From NCBI GenBank assembly GCA_003021905.1, contig PXPI01000086.1, forward strand, positions 1 to 53,441: a stretch of 53,441 bases of DNA. The letters are read 5' to 3'. Below the pieces are notes generated by a model. It ran no database searches, was not told the origin of the DNA, and was given only the letters and a program-made list of their open reading frames with translations. Made by a program: the position numbers and the translations under genes. Source of the stretch: Cyanobacteria bacterium SW_9_44_58. GTDB taxonomy: Bacteria; Cyanobacteriota; Cyanobacteriia; Cyanobacteriales; Rubidibacteraceae. This document shows, piece by piece, positions 8,302 to 16,733 of the stretch; positions within the stretch are counted from its first letter, which is position 1; each line of letters begins with the position of its first letter.

Positions 8302-8541
8302 CTCCCATCAGGGGTCTTTGATTTGATGGGTAGACGGGGCGTTCCTGGGGAACACTTTCGACAAAAACCAAGCCAAGAGTAAAAAAGAATTTTGATTCTA
8401 TTCCATCCGATTATCTATAAAGCTCAGGAGCTGGGCTGTTCACCTATCGCCTTGGTGTAAGACTTCTCTATTCCTAGGAGTAGAAAAGCACGCCCATTGG
8501 GTAGGAAGCTCCCATCAGGGGTTTTCGATTTGATGGGAGTA
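8302..8541. repeat. Duplicated hairpin sequence downstream of rpsA
   Basis: CTCCCATCAGGGG followed by TTTGATTTGATGGG occurs at about 8302-8331 and again at about 8509-8539, the second forming a clean CTCCCATC / GATGGGAG stem. The bases between (about 8330-8508) contain no credible reading frame. The arrangement resembles IS605-type end hairpins and may be a decayed non-autonomous element. The second copy ends 9 bp from the rpsA stop codon and could also stabilise or end that mRNA. Confidence 0.45.
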
Positions 8542-8548
8542 GCTCACC

Positions 8549-9781
8549 CTACTCATTGGTAGCAGAGACAATCTCTTCTTCTTCAGAAACAGAAGAAGAT
8601 TCATTTTCTTCGGTACTGGTTGCCTCTGGGGATTCTTCTTCTGCCATATTTTCAGCAGCAGCGGTCTCTTTTGTTTCTTCTTCGGCAACAGCGGCCTCGG
8701 CTTCTGCTGTTTCTTCGCTAATGGCTTCAGTTTCAGCAGTAACTGTTTCAGCTTCCCCTGACTCAGCAGTTGCGGTTTCCTCAGTACTTTCTGAGCTTTC
8801 TTGTTCGCTAGGACGTTGGCCAATGGGTCCAAACTCTTCATTGAGCTGGGCCTCAATATCTTCACTAGCCAACCCTTGGGTTTGCAGTTGCAGCTTGCGG
8901 CGGAAGCGTTGTGCCATGCGGTCAGCTTGGTCAACCACCAGTTGACGATTATTGAGCATCGCCCCGGCAATGGGTTCTAACTGTTTGGTAGACAGCGAAA
9001 TTCGTCCCCGTTCTGCATCTAAATCAATGATCATCACTTTCAGTTCATCATTGATATCAAAAACGCTGCTGGGGGTATCAATGTGGTCATGAGAAATTTC
9101 CGAAATGTGGAGCAACCCGCTGACCCCACCGATATCAATAAAGGCACCGTAGGGCTTGATACCGCGAACTGAGCCAATAACAACTTCTCCGACTTTTAAG
9201 CCGCTCATCTTCCGTTCCACTAATGCTCGTCGGTGGCTGAGAACCAAGCGATTGCGCTCTTCATCCACTTCTAAGAATTTCAAGGGCAGTTCTTGGGCTA
9301 CTAAATCTTCTTTGGGTTGGCGCGTGCTAATGTGAGAACCGGGAATAAAGCCTCTGAGTCCTTCAATGCGAACTAAAGCACCGCCTCGGTTCGTGGCAAA
9401 CACCCCGGAGCGTACTGTGGCATCTTCGGCTTGAAGTTGACGAACCCGTTCCCAAGCCCGCATGTACTCGATGCGTCGAATGGAAAGGGTTAATTGGCCA
9501 TCTTCATTCTCGTCAGTCAGAATGAAAAATTCTCTTGTTTCATCTGGTTGGAGAACTTCGCTTGGCTCCTCCACACGATTAATCGACATTTCCTGAATGG
9601 GGATATAGGCAGCGGTTTTTGCCCCAATGTCAATCAATGCGCCCCTGGGTTCGACGCTAAAAACCACCCCTGGAACGATATCACCGGGGTTGAAATGATA
9701 ATCGTATTCATCTAGGAGGACAGCAAAATCCTCGTGAGTAAAACCAATGTCTCGATTCGATGTTGCGTTCTGACTGACCAT
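8549..9781 (-). CDS. rpsA: 30S ribosomal protein S1 with long acidic tail
   Basis: Three S1 RNA-binding repeats are visible, at about residues 15-85, 100-170 and 185-260, with family phrases such as TLSIRRIEYMRAWERV and SVRGIKPYGAFIDIGG. Cyanobacterial S1 normally has three repeats and about 300-340 residues. I prefer the ATG at 9781 (MVSQNATSNRDIGF, matching the family start) over one 18 codons upstream; length is then 410. The last roughly 90 residues are a low-complexity run of Glu, Ala, Thr and Ser, longer than I expect for this family. The protein delivers mRNA to the 30S subunit. Confidence 0.93.
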   Translation of the reverse strand: MVSQNATSNRDIGFTHEDFAVLLDEYDYHFNPGDIVPGVVFSVEPRGALIDIGAKTAAYIPIQEMSINRVEEPSEVLQPDETREFFILTDENEDGQLTLSIRRIEYMRAWERVRQLQAEDATVRSGVFATNRGGALVRIEGLRGFIPGSHISTRQPKEDLVAQELPLKFLEVDEERNRLVLSHRRALVERKMSGLKVGEVVIGSVRGIKPYGAFIDIGGVSGLLHISEISHDHIDTPSSVFDINDELKVMIIDLDAERGRISLSTKQLEPIAGAMLNNRQLVVDQADRMAQRFRRKLQLQTQGLASEDIEAQLNEEFGPIGQRPSEQESSESTEETATAESGEAETVTAETEAISEETAEAEAAVAEEETKETAAAENMAEEESPEATSTEENESSSVSEEEEIVSATNE

Positions 9782-10020
9782 GTGTGTTTCAGTTCCTATG
9801 TTTTGATCTCCGTTTTGTTGATAATTGTTCCTCAAATCAGATGTACACTTCAGTTTACTGAGTAAAAATATGGTACAAGCACCTTATTATAACTGATTTT
9901 AATTTTATTTTAATTGATCAATCTTGATATTGAAAAACCCGAGCCAAACTGCCATCCCTTTTCTGTGAAAGGAACAGCAGAACCCTGGCTCAGGTGTTGT
10001 ATTAAGGTTAACAATCCCAA

Positions 10021-10116
10021 TTATTTATTAATGCGGGGAGGTTCACGAAATGCGACGGCGAAAAACAAAGTCGCGATCGCGCAAGCCAAAATCAGAATAT
10101 ATGCAACAGCTTCCAT
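10021..10116 (-). CDS. psbT: Photosystem II protein T
   Basis: A 31-codon frame encodes [18 protein letters not shown] followed by [13 protein letters not shown], an unmistakable PsbT: one membrane helix and a short cytoplasmic tail. It lies 119 bp downstream of psbB on the same strand, the standard cyanobacterial and plastid order. The protein sits at the PSII dimer interface near D1 and CP47. The hairpin between the two genes may alter how much psbT is made from the psbB transcript. Confidence 0.97.
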   Translation of the reverse strand: MEAVAYILILACAIATLFFAVAFREPPRINK

Positions 10117-10172
10117 AATCTTAAAATTTGTTGATCCCTTCACTTAACAGTTTATCAGCAAAAACAAACATT

Positions 10173-10206
10173 GGGAGAGGGAAGCTTAAAACAACTCCCC
10201 TCTCCC
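10173..10206 (-). terminator. Intercistronic hairpin between psbB and psbT
   Basis: A perfect 9-bp stem GGGAGAGGG / CCCTCTCCC (10173-10181 with 10198-10206) lies 30 bp after the psbB stop. On the minus strand it is followed by AATGTTTGTTTTTGC, a weak U-rich tail. It could act as a partial terminator, a processing site or an mRNA stabiliser between psbB and psbT. Confidence 0.6.
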
Positions 10207-10235
10207 ATGTTCCAATGAGCTTTAATTAAGTCAAA

Positions 10236-11765
10236 CTAAGCGCGATTGGGGTTGCGAGTGGTTTCGTCTCCCACTTTCTGGAAAGCGCCCCATTCCACTT
10301 GTTCATCTAAGTCAGCTTCAATACCGGCGAAGACATCGCGATAGAGGGTACGGGAGCCGTGCCAAATATGGCCAAAGAAGAACAAGAGGGCAAATACAGC
10401 GTGACCATAGGTAAACCAACCGCGAGGACTGGTACGGAATACCCCGTCCGAATCCAGGGTTTCTTTGTCAAACTCAAAGACTTCTCCCAATTGCGCCTTC
10501 CGCGCATATTGCTTAACTTTATAGGGATCTTCAAAGGTTTGACCGTCTAAGGCACCGCCATAGAAACTGACGGTAACTCCCATTTGCTCAATGCTGTATT
10601 TGGATTCAGAGCGACGGAAGGGAACATCCGCCCGAACGACGCCATTTTCGTCTTCCAAGATAATGGGGAAGGTTTCAAAGAAGTTGGGAATCCGACGAAC
10701 CGTAAGTTCGCGGCCTTCTGCATCTTTAAATACGGGATAGCCTAACCAAGCTTGGGCAATGCCATCTCCTTGGTTCATGGGACCAACCCGGAATAAACCG
10801 CCCTTGGAGGGGTTATTGCCAACGTAGTCGTAGAATGCCAGTTTTTCCGGAATTTGCGACCAGGCTTCAGAACGGCTATATCCCTGCGCCATGTAGTTAT
10901 CCACACGACGTTCAATTTCTTCTTGGAAATAGCCTTGGTCCCACTGATAACGGGTGGGGCCAAATAGTTCAATGGGGGTGGTGGCGCTGCCATACCACAT
11001 GGTTCCGGCCACAACAAACGCCGCAAAGAAAACGGCTGCAATGCTGCTGGAAAGGACGGTTTCAATGTTCCCCATCCGCAAAGCTCGATACAGTCTTTGC
11101 GGGGGCCGTACTGCCAAGTGGAAAATCCCGGCAATAATGCCGACAATTCCTGCGGCAATGTGGTGAGCGACAACCCCACCGGCATTAAAGGGATTAAAGC
11201 CTTCCGGTCCCCATTCTGGGGCCACGGGTTCCACATGCCCTGTCAAGCCGTAGGGGTCCGATACCCACATTCCTGGGCCAAATAAGCCCGTCAGGTGGAA
11301 AGCGCCAAAGCCAAAGCAGAGTAATCCTGCTAAGAATAAGTGAATGCCGAACATTTTGGGCAAGTCAAGGGCAGGCTCGCCGGTGCGGGGATCGTAGAAT
11401 AAGTCTAAATCCCAATACACCCAGTGCCAGCAAGCCGCTAAAAACAGCAATCCCGAGAGGATAATATGCGCGATCGCGACCCCTTCAAACGACCAGATAC
11501 CTGGATCAACTGCCGTTTCGCCGGTGACACTCCAACCGCCCCAAGATTCTGTGACACCTAAGCGCGCCATAAACGGCAACACAAACATGCCTTGTCGCCA
11601 CATGGGGTTTAAAACTGGATCACTGGGATCAAAGGTAGCTAATTCAAATAACGCCATTGATCCTGCCCAGCCTGCAACTAGCGCAGTGTGCATTAAATGC
11701 ACAGAAATTAGTCGTCCTGGATCATTTAAAACAACCGTGTGAACTCGATACCAAGGTAGTCCCAT
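10236..11765 (-). CDS. psbB: Photosystem II CP47 chlorophyll apoprotein
   Basis: The 509-residue protein begins [19 protein letters not shown] and has the six membrane helices and large lumenal loop E typical of CP47. His residues in [39 protein letters not shown] and [16 protein letters not shown] bind chlorophyll. It is the inner antenna of PSII and is located in the thylakoid membrane. A strong AAGGAGGA ribosome site lies 9 bp before the ATG. Length and motifs are normal; it heads the psbB-psbT unit. Confidence 0.98.
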   Translation of the reverse strand: MGLPWYRVHTVVLNDPGRLISVHLMHTALVAGWAGSMALFELATFDPSDPVLNPMWRQGMFVLPFMARLGVTESWGGWSVTGETAVDPGIWSFEGVAIAHIILSGLLFLAACWHWVYWDLDLFYDPRTGEPALDLPKMFGIHLFLAGLLCFGFGAFHLTGLFGPGMWVSDPYGLTGHVEPVAPEWGPEGFNPFNAGGVVAHHIAAGIVGIIAGIFHLAVRPPQRLYRALRMGNIETVLSSSIAAVFFAAFVVAGTMWYGSATTPIELFGPTRYQWDQGYFQEEIERRVDNYMAQGYSRSEAWSQIPEKLAFYDYVGNNPSKGGLFRVGPMNQGDGIAQAWLGYPVFKDAEGRELTVRRIPNFFETFPIILEDENGVVRADVPFRRSESKYSIEQMGVTVSFYGGALDGQTFEDPYKVKQYARKAQLGEVFEFDKETLDSDGVFRTSPRGWFTYGHAVFALLFFFGHIWHGSRTLYRDVFAGIEADLDEQVEWGAFQKVGDETTRNPNRA

Positions 11766-11939
11766 AGACTACGCTCCTCCTTAATAAATGAGAGCCAACG
11801 TTTACAAAAATTTTACTTCTTTCTTTATAACGAACTTGCTCCTTTTATGGGAACGCGATTTTTAATCCACAGCTAGCGACTCAGCAAAATAATTTTTTCA
11901 GAGAATCGCTAACTTGCTTCCCTTTTTTTTAACAAGTTG

Positions 11940-12130
11940 TGAATGGAGCTAGCGACCAATCCCAACAGGATTGCCGCTGCTTCCGTTTAGCCATCTTATC
12001 AGACTAAACCCGCCATTCTCGGTTGAGTTGGGGAATCCCCCATAATTTTCTTTTAGGAAACAAGGCCGTACCGCTCACGATTGAGGGTCGTCCCTCATTG
12101 CTAGTCGAACCGAGCCGGTCTGACTAACTG
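11940..12130. ncRNA. Unassigned structured region (candidate ncRNA or psbB leader)
   Basis: The 443-bp gap upstream of psbB is rich in nested complementarity. A closing helix GAATGG / CCATTC (11941 with about 12013) encloses CAATCC / GGATTG and GTTTAG / CTAAAC hairpins. After it come GGGGAATCCCC and a GAGGG / CCCTC hairpin inside further GAGC / GCTC pairing (about 12072-12115). No reading frame fits. It could be an independent RNA on either strand or part of the psbB 5' leader. I could not match it to SRP RNA, tmRNA, RNase P RNA or a known riboswitch; 6S RNA remains possible. Confidence 0.4.
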
Positions 12131-12208
12131 AGTTCAAGAAAACTGAAGATTATCTTAAAAAGTGTAACTTTTGTTAGAGCAGTCTTGCAATTGTCCCGTT
12201 TTCTAATG

Positions 12209-14779
12209 TTAGACAATCAGTTGCCAAAACAGAACAGTTAACGCCAATATCGCTAAATGTTGTGGCAAAAGCGACCAAAACGAACGACGAAGAATTTTTT
12301 GCGTCAAAATGACGGATAAAGAACTGCCAACAAACAAGGTGACCCCTTGTAAAAATTGAAGGACTGCCGGATGGGCCACTGCAATAGGCAACCCTTCGCC
12401 GCTAAAGCCAAACGTTGCAAATGCCACTGGAATAAGACGCCCCCCTTCACCTAAACCTAAATCCAGATAATGGGCTAAGTTTCCCACTAAAACCAGGGGT
12501 AAATAACCGTAAGCGCTTTCTACAAACGGACGCGGTCTAATGTGAAGCCCTTTGGGATTAATCCAGGTTTGGAACTGATGGAGCAGCCCCATGGTTACTT
12601 GCGCCAATAGCGGCAGCAAAGCGGGTAAACTCAATAAAGCAACAGACACTGTCGCATGAACCCAGAAATTCTCTAAGTTCCAATTGAGGCCCAAATCACT
12701 TTGAATTTCGGGGAGACGGTGTAAAAAGACCAAATCCAATAATAGGAGCAATAACGCCACTTCATAAGAGCGCGGTTTATGGGTAGTCCATAATTCAATA
12801 CCAGGGGGCCGTAAATTCACTTCCACTGAACGATGGGGACAAGCTTTGAGACAAGTCATGCACAGAACACAGTCCCGGTTATCGTCCAGTTGCGCAGGGT
12901 GGGAATATAAGGGACACCCCCAGGTTTCTTGTCCTTCCCCTTTGGCAGGACCGCCTTTATAACATTGGTAGGTGGTGCATTCTGCGGAACAAGTGCCCTG
13001 TTGCGCTCGCAGTTCGGTCATGGACAGCTTGGCAAACATGCCGTTCATGCCGCCGATGGGACAGAGATAGCGACACCAAAACCGGCGTTCAAACAGCAGC
13101 GAAAAGATAATTGCCCCAGCAGTAATGAGAAGCAGTAAGCAAGCGGATAAGTAAGCAGTATTTTGCAAATTCCAGAGTTCTTCCCATAGTAAAATGAGAG
13201 CAAATAACCCGAATAAGAACCAACCGCCCCAACGTTCTGCCGATTGACGGGGCCAACGTTTCAGTTCTCGGGGAAACAACCACAGGGAAATTTTCTGCAC
13301 TAATTCCCCGTAAATCATAAAGGGACAAACGGCGCACCATAAGCGTCCCACAAATGGAAAAGCCATGAGTACCCCTGGCCACCACCAGGCCCAGAATAGA
13401 TTGAGAGCAAAGTTTTCCGAACGGGTTTGCGGGCCTAGAAATAAAACAGCTACCACAAAGGTAAACGCGGGCAAGACAAACCAGTAATTCAAACGGTCCG
13501 GCCACCAAGGGCTGCGGAGAAACCGGCGGAATCGAGGGGAAATATTTAATAAGTTTAAGCGCAGTTGTTTTTTCTTGCTTTGGGAAGGCCAGAGAATTTC
13601 TTCAGTGAGGGCTTGTCCTTCCGGCAGCTGCAAAATTGCGCGTCGGATAAGATTTTCTAATTCCGTGAGGTTATTGGGAAAATCGTAGGCTTGTAGGCGA
13701 CGAATCGCTTCTAGGGTGACTTGTGGCTTCGGCAACCCTTTACTACGACAGGTTAAACTAATGTAATACTTAACTTGGTCTTCTAAGTCCCGTTTGCGCA
13801 CCCGTAACGGGGGAACTTTAATCCGTTGTTCCACTACCGAATCCAATTCGGGAACGGTTTTTTCCGAAATGAGAATGATTCGGGCTTGAGAAGTTTTTGG
13901 CGGCGGTGCGGGTTCATCGGCGCGGGGAACCGGGGTATAGGTGTTATTTTTAAGGAGTTGCGCGATCGCGGGACGCAATTGTTCATCTAGTTCTTGTACG
14001 TTATTCAAAACTAGCGTCCCCTCTCCTAAGGCCTCGATTAACCCAAATTTGCCGTTGGCACGGCCAAATAATTCGGCACCGCTAACTTGTAGAGTACTGC
14101 AATCGATTTTAATAATGGGTTCTCGCCGCCAGGAGGAACCAAAATGAATCAGGGCAGCAGCGTTGTCTTTGCCTAAGCCCGGTTCTCCAAAAATTAAGAC
14201 AGATTGGCGGTTGTCTGAGGCTTGTTTAATTTGTTGCCGCAACCGCACTGCGTAACGGCTTCTGCCAACAATTCCCCGCCTGGCTTTGGTCACTAAGTAG
14301 GGACGCAGAATATAGGCACGTTCTTGTTCAAAATCTAATTGTGAGGAAACTAGGGCCAATTCTTCCGCTAACTGTTGCGAAAATACTTGTGTAATTTCGG
14401 GATATTTTGCAATTAAAGCCCGCATTTTTTCGCTATTGATAAACCAAAACCGACACTCGCTTTGGGTAATGACTGTTTCCCGCGTCGGCTGATTGAGAAT
14501 TAGCGATTGCAGATTGATAATACTACCGGGAAGTAAACTTAAATTCGGCGATAACTTCCCAGCCGTTTTGGTTGTCAATTTTGGCGAGGGTTGACTTTCA
14601 ATTTGTCCTGATTGGAGAATGTAAATTCCTAACGGTTGCGTTTCTGCTTTAACTAAAACTTGGTCGGGACCGGCGATTCGTTCTTCCAATAGAGGCGCGA
14701 TCGCGCTCAGCACATTTTCCGATAAAACCGTCAATGGGGTCCTTTCTTGCAACCAAGTTACTAATTGGGGAACATCCAT
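12209..14779 (-). CDS. CNB domain - AAA+ (sigma54-activator-like) - membrane 4Fe-4S fusion protein
   Basis: Numbering is from the upstream ATG at 14809; the ATG at 14779 is preferred for its GGAGGG site. Domains in order: cyclic-nucleotide-binding-like (about 20-160); NtrC-type AAA+ (about 180-410) with Walker A GEPGLGKD (208-215); membrane segments (about 445-575) with NapH/CcoG-like CAVCP (492) and CRYLCP (579); a CxxCxxCxxxCP cluster (647-657); and more membrane helices to the end. The AAA+ part has ELFGRANGKFG where GAFTGA belongs, and VLNN instead of a Walker B with Asp-Glu. It may be a redox or ligand sensor rather than a sigma54 activator. It stands alone. Confidence 0.85.
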   Translation of the reverse strand: MDVPQLVTWLQERTPLTVLSENVLSAIAPLLEERIAGPDQVLVKAETQPLGIYILQSGQIESQPSPKLTTKTAGKLSPNLSLLPGSIINLQSLILNQPTRETVITQSECRFWFINSEKMRALIAKYPEITQVFSQQLAEELALVSSQLDFEQERAYILRPYLVTKARRGIVGRSRYAVRLRQQIKQASDNRQSVLIFGEPGLGKDNAAALIHFGSSWRREPIIKIDCSTLQVSGAELFGRANGKFGLIEALGEGTLVLNNVQELDEQLRPAIAQLLKNNTYTPVPRADEPAPPPKTSQARIILISEKTVPELDSVVEQRIKVPPLRVRKRDLEDQVKYYISLTCRSKGLPKPQVTLEAIRRLQAYDFPNNLTELENLIRRAILQLPEGQALTEEILWPSQSKKKQLRLNLLNISPRFRRFLRSPWWPDRLNYWFVLPAFTFVVAVLFLGPQTRSENFALNLFWAWWWPGVLMAFPFVGRLWCAVCPFMIYGELVQKISLWLFPRELKRWPRQSAERWGGWFLFGLFALILLWEELWNLQNTAYLSACLLLLITAGAIIFSLLFERRFWCRYLCPIGGMNGMFAKLSMTELRAQQGTCSAECTTYQCYKGGPAKGEGQETWGCPLYSHPAQLDDNRDCVLCMTCLKACPHRSVEVNLRPPGIELWTTHKPRSYEVALLLLLLDLVFLHRLPEIQSDLGLNWNLENFWVHATVSVALLSLPALLPLLAQVTMGLLHQFQTWINPKGLHIRPRPFVESAYGYLPLVLVGNLAHYLDLGLGEGGRLIPVAFATFGFSGEGLPIAVAHPAVLQFLQGVTLFVGSSLSVILTQKILRRSFWSLLPQHLAILALTVLFWQLIV

Positions 14780-14847
14780 CTCCTTCCCTCCATCTTCGTT
14801 GTAGTTCATATTTTAAAGTGACTCTTTCAAACTAGGGATTAAGTTTT

Positions 14848-14937
14848 ATGATAGAACCAATAAATTTTTTAGTTCCCCTGGGGTTACTTGGTTTAATTAT
14901 TTTAGCCGCAATTTTTTTTGCATCTCGCTCTCGCTAA
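14848..14937 (+). CDS. Small single-span membrane peptide (29 aa)
   Basis: An ATG at 14848 encodes MIEPINFLVPLGLLGLIILA and nine more residues ending FASRSR: one hydrophobic helix and a basic C-terminus. AGGGATTAAG upstream could be a weak ribosome site. The size and shape resemble the tiny subunits of photosynthetic or NDH-1 complexes. Only the MIEP start recalls PetG and the rest does not match, so I leave it unnamed. It is divergent from the AAA+ fusion gene. Confidence 0.45.
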   Translation: MIEPINFLVPLGLLGLIILAAIFFASRSR

Positions 14938-15240
14938 ATCAAGTTATCTCTAAATTACTTACTTATCTATTCATGCCTGCGATACAATCAATTTTATCGA
15001 TAATTAATTAATTTTTTATTCAATAAAAATTAGGAATATTCTGAGTTATTTTTTCAAATTGAGAATTAATTGATAGACTTTTTCATGACAATTAAGAGCC
15101 GCAATCTGATCTTGATTTGTAATCTTTAATGCGCGATTTTATTTAAATGAGGGGACTGTAACAACCCTGGGTTAAAAATACGTTATAGTGGGAACGCGCA
15201 AACATTGGGAATTATCCCGCAATGAAAAAGGCTTTTACTT
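14938..15240. other. AT-rich intergenic region, no gene seen
   Basis: About 300 bp with no credible frame. Near the right end GTTATAGTGGG (about 15182-15192) could be a -10-like element for the following methyltransferase gene, with GGTTAAAAATA upstream. Nothing else stands out. Confidence 0.3.
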
Positions 15241-16659
15241 TTGGAATCGACTGTGATTGCCCAACAGCTACTCCAGCGTTACCACTCTCTAATTGACGAT
15301 CCCCAGGCGTTTCTGAAGTGCATGGAACAGCCGCCTCCCACTTGCATTTGGGCTAATCCCGAGAAAGCAAGCCCGGAAGCAGTGGCCAAATTTCTACAAT
15401 CGCAGGGCATTTCCTGTGAACCTTTGTCTTGGTATCCCCATGCTTTTCGCATCCCCCATTGGAACAAACCAGGGTCTACCCTTGCCTTTGCCACAGGATG
15501 GTATAATACTCAGGAAGAAATTTCCTTGACTGCCGTCAATGCCCTAAATCCGCAATTCAGCGATCGCGTTCTGGATTTATGTGCCGCGCCTGGGGGAAAA
15601 ACAGCTCAAATCGCAACACAGTTACAGGGAACTGGGACGGTAGTCGCCAATGAAGTGCAAGTGCCTCGCCTTTCTAGTTTGCGGGCGATGCTCGATCGCT
15701 TAGGCATCTTAAATGTCGTCGCTACCAATTACGATGGTCGCGTTATCCCACTGCCCAATCATTCCTTTGATCGCGTTCTGGTGGATGTTCCTTGTTCCGG
15801 GGAAGGGTCCCTTCGTAAAACCAAAGCGAGCTGGAACCAAAAATATCCTGATTACAGTTCCCGAATTGCCAAAACCCAACAAAAATTGCTGGATCGGGCT
15901 TTGCAACTAGTTAAACCGGGAGGGACGGTGGTCTATAGTACCTGCACCTTTGCCCCGGAAGAGAACGAAGCGGTTATTGATGCGGTTTTAGGCGATCGCG
16001 GCTGGCTGGAATCCGCAAAAATCCCCCAAATTCGAGGGATGGATGGCTTACGACAATGGGAAGGCCATTCCTTTCGAGAAGATTTAGCCCATGCCCAACG
16101 CTATTTTCCCCATTTCAACAATACCGGCGGCTTTTTTGTCGCCCGCATCCGTCGTAGTGATGTTGGCTTAAAATTCGCTGCCCAGAAAAAAGAACACACT
16201 TCTCTTCACCCTATCCCGCAACCATTGCCGGAGTCCCAAGTTTTTCAGTGGTTTTGCTATCGCTTTGGGATGGATCCCAACCTGTTTGCCAATTGCCGAC
16301 TTTGGGCAAAGGGGAAGGATAAACTTTGGCTCACCAATGCTGGTTGTGAACCGCCTCCCCGGGTCTTTATCCAAACGTTGGGTATGCCTGTGCTGCGGGT
16401 GGAATATAAACCTACTACTTATGCCCTGCAACGGTTTGGTCCCCATATTACTCGCAACGCCATTGCACTAGACGATTTTGATGCTGTGCAACAGTTTTTA
16501 CTGGGAAAATCGCAACCGTTGACGGCTTCCGTGGAACCGGGCTATGTTCATGTTCATTATGGGGACTATCATCTGGGTTGCGGGTTGTATAAGTCGGGAT
16601 TGCTTCGGTCGCAAATACCTAAAAGCATCCGGACAATGGTAGGGCTTGTTAATGGTTAG
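15241..16659 (+). CDS. RsmB/RsmF-type RNA m5C methyltransferase (NOL1/NOP2/Sun family)
   Basis: The 472-residue protein uses SAM to methylate cytosine C5 in RNA. It has LDLCAAPGGKT (SAM site), VDVPCSGEGS with the releasing Cys, and YSTCTFAPEENE with the catalytic Cys. The C-terminal extension after about residue 320 resembles the PUA-like part of RsmF/YebU rather than the N-terminal NusB domain of RsmB. No ATG fits: a TTG at 15241 (AAAAAGG about 10 bp upstream) or a GTG at 15253 must be used. A true RsmB is encoded at 34888-36237. Confidence 0.85.
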   Translation: MESTVIAQQLLQRYHSLIDDPQAFLKCMEQPPPTCIWANPEKASPEAVAKFLQSQGISCEPLSWYPHAFRIPHWNKPGSTLAFATGWYNTQEEISLTAVNALNPQFSDRVLDLCAAPGGKTAQIATQLQGTGTVVANEVQVPRLSSLRAMLDRLGILNVVATNYDGRVIPLPNHSFDRVLVDVPCSGEGSLRKTKASWNQKYPDYSSRIAKTQQKLLDRALQLVKPGGTVVYSTCTFAPEENEAVIDAVLGDRGWLESAKIPQIRGMDGLRQWEGHSFREDLAHAQRYFPHFNNTGGFFVARIRRSDVGLKFAAQKKEHTSLHPIPQPLPESQVFQWFCYRFGMDPNLFANCRLWAKGKDKLWLTNAGCEPPPRVFIQTLGMPVLRVEYKPTTYALQRFGPHITRNAIALDDFDAVQQFLLGKSQPLTASVEPGYVHVHYGDYHLGCGLYKSGLLRSQIPKSIRTMVGLVNG

Positions 16660-16733
16660 GCCAAAACGCAATCAGGAAACGACCCATCGATGACCCCCAT
16701 AATAATCATCGATTATTGAGTTTTCTTTTCTAA

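Noticed and set aside
8515-8970. 151-residue Lys/Leu-rich frame
   Set aside because: It is an out-of-frame reading of the rpsA acidic tail; the low-complexity codons create the long frame.
10775-11236. 153-residue frame and several opposite frames inside psbB
   Set aside because: They are shadows of the conserved psbB frame.
11966-11990. GCTGCTTCC as part of an SRP RNA
   Set aside because: The reverse complement contains GGAAGCAGC but not the rest of the conserved tetraloop and asymmetric-loop sequence of SRP RNA.
13089-13508. 139-residue frame inside the AAA+ fusion gene
   Set aside because: Same strand but shifted frame under well-supported iron-sulfur and membrane motifs of the real gene.
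14848-14937. Naming the 29-residue peptide PetG
   Set aside because: Only MIEP matches; length, second half of the helix and C-terminus differ from PetG.
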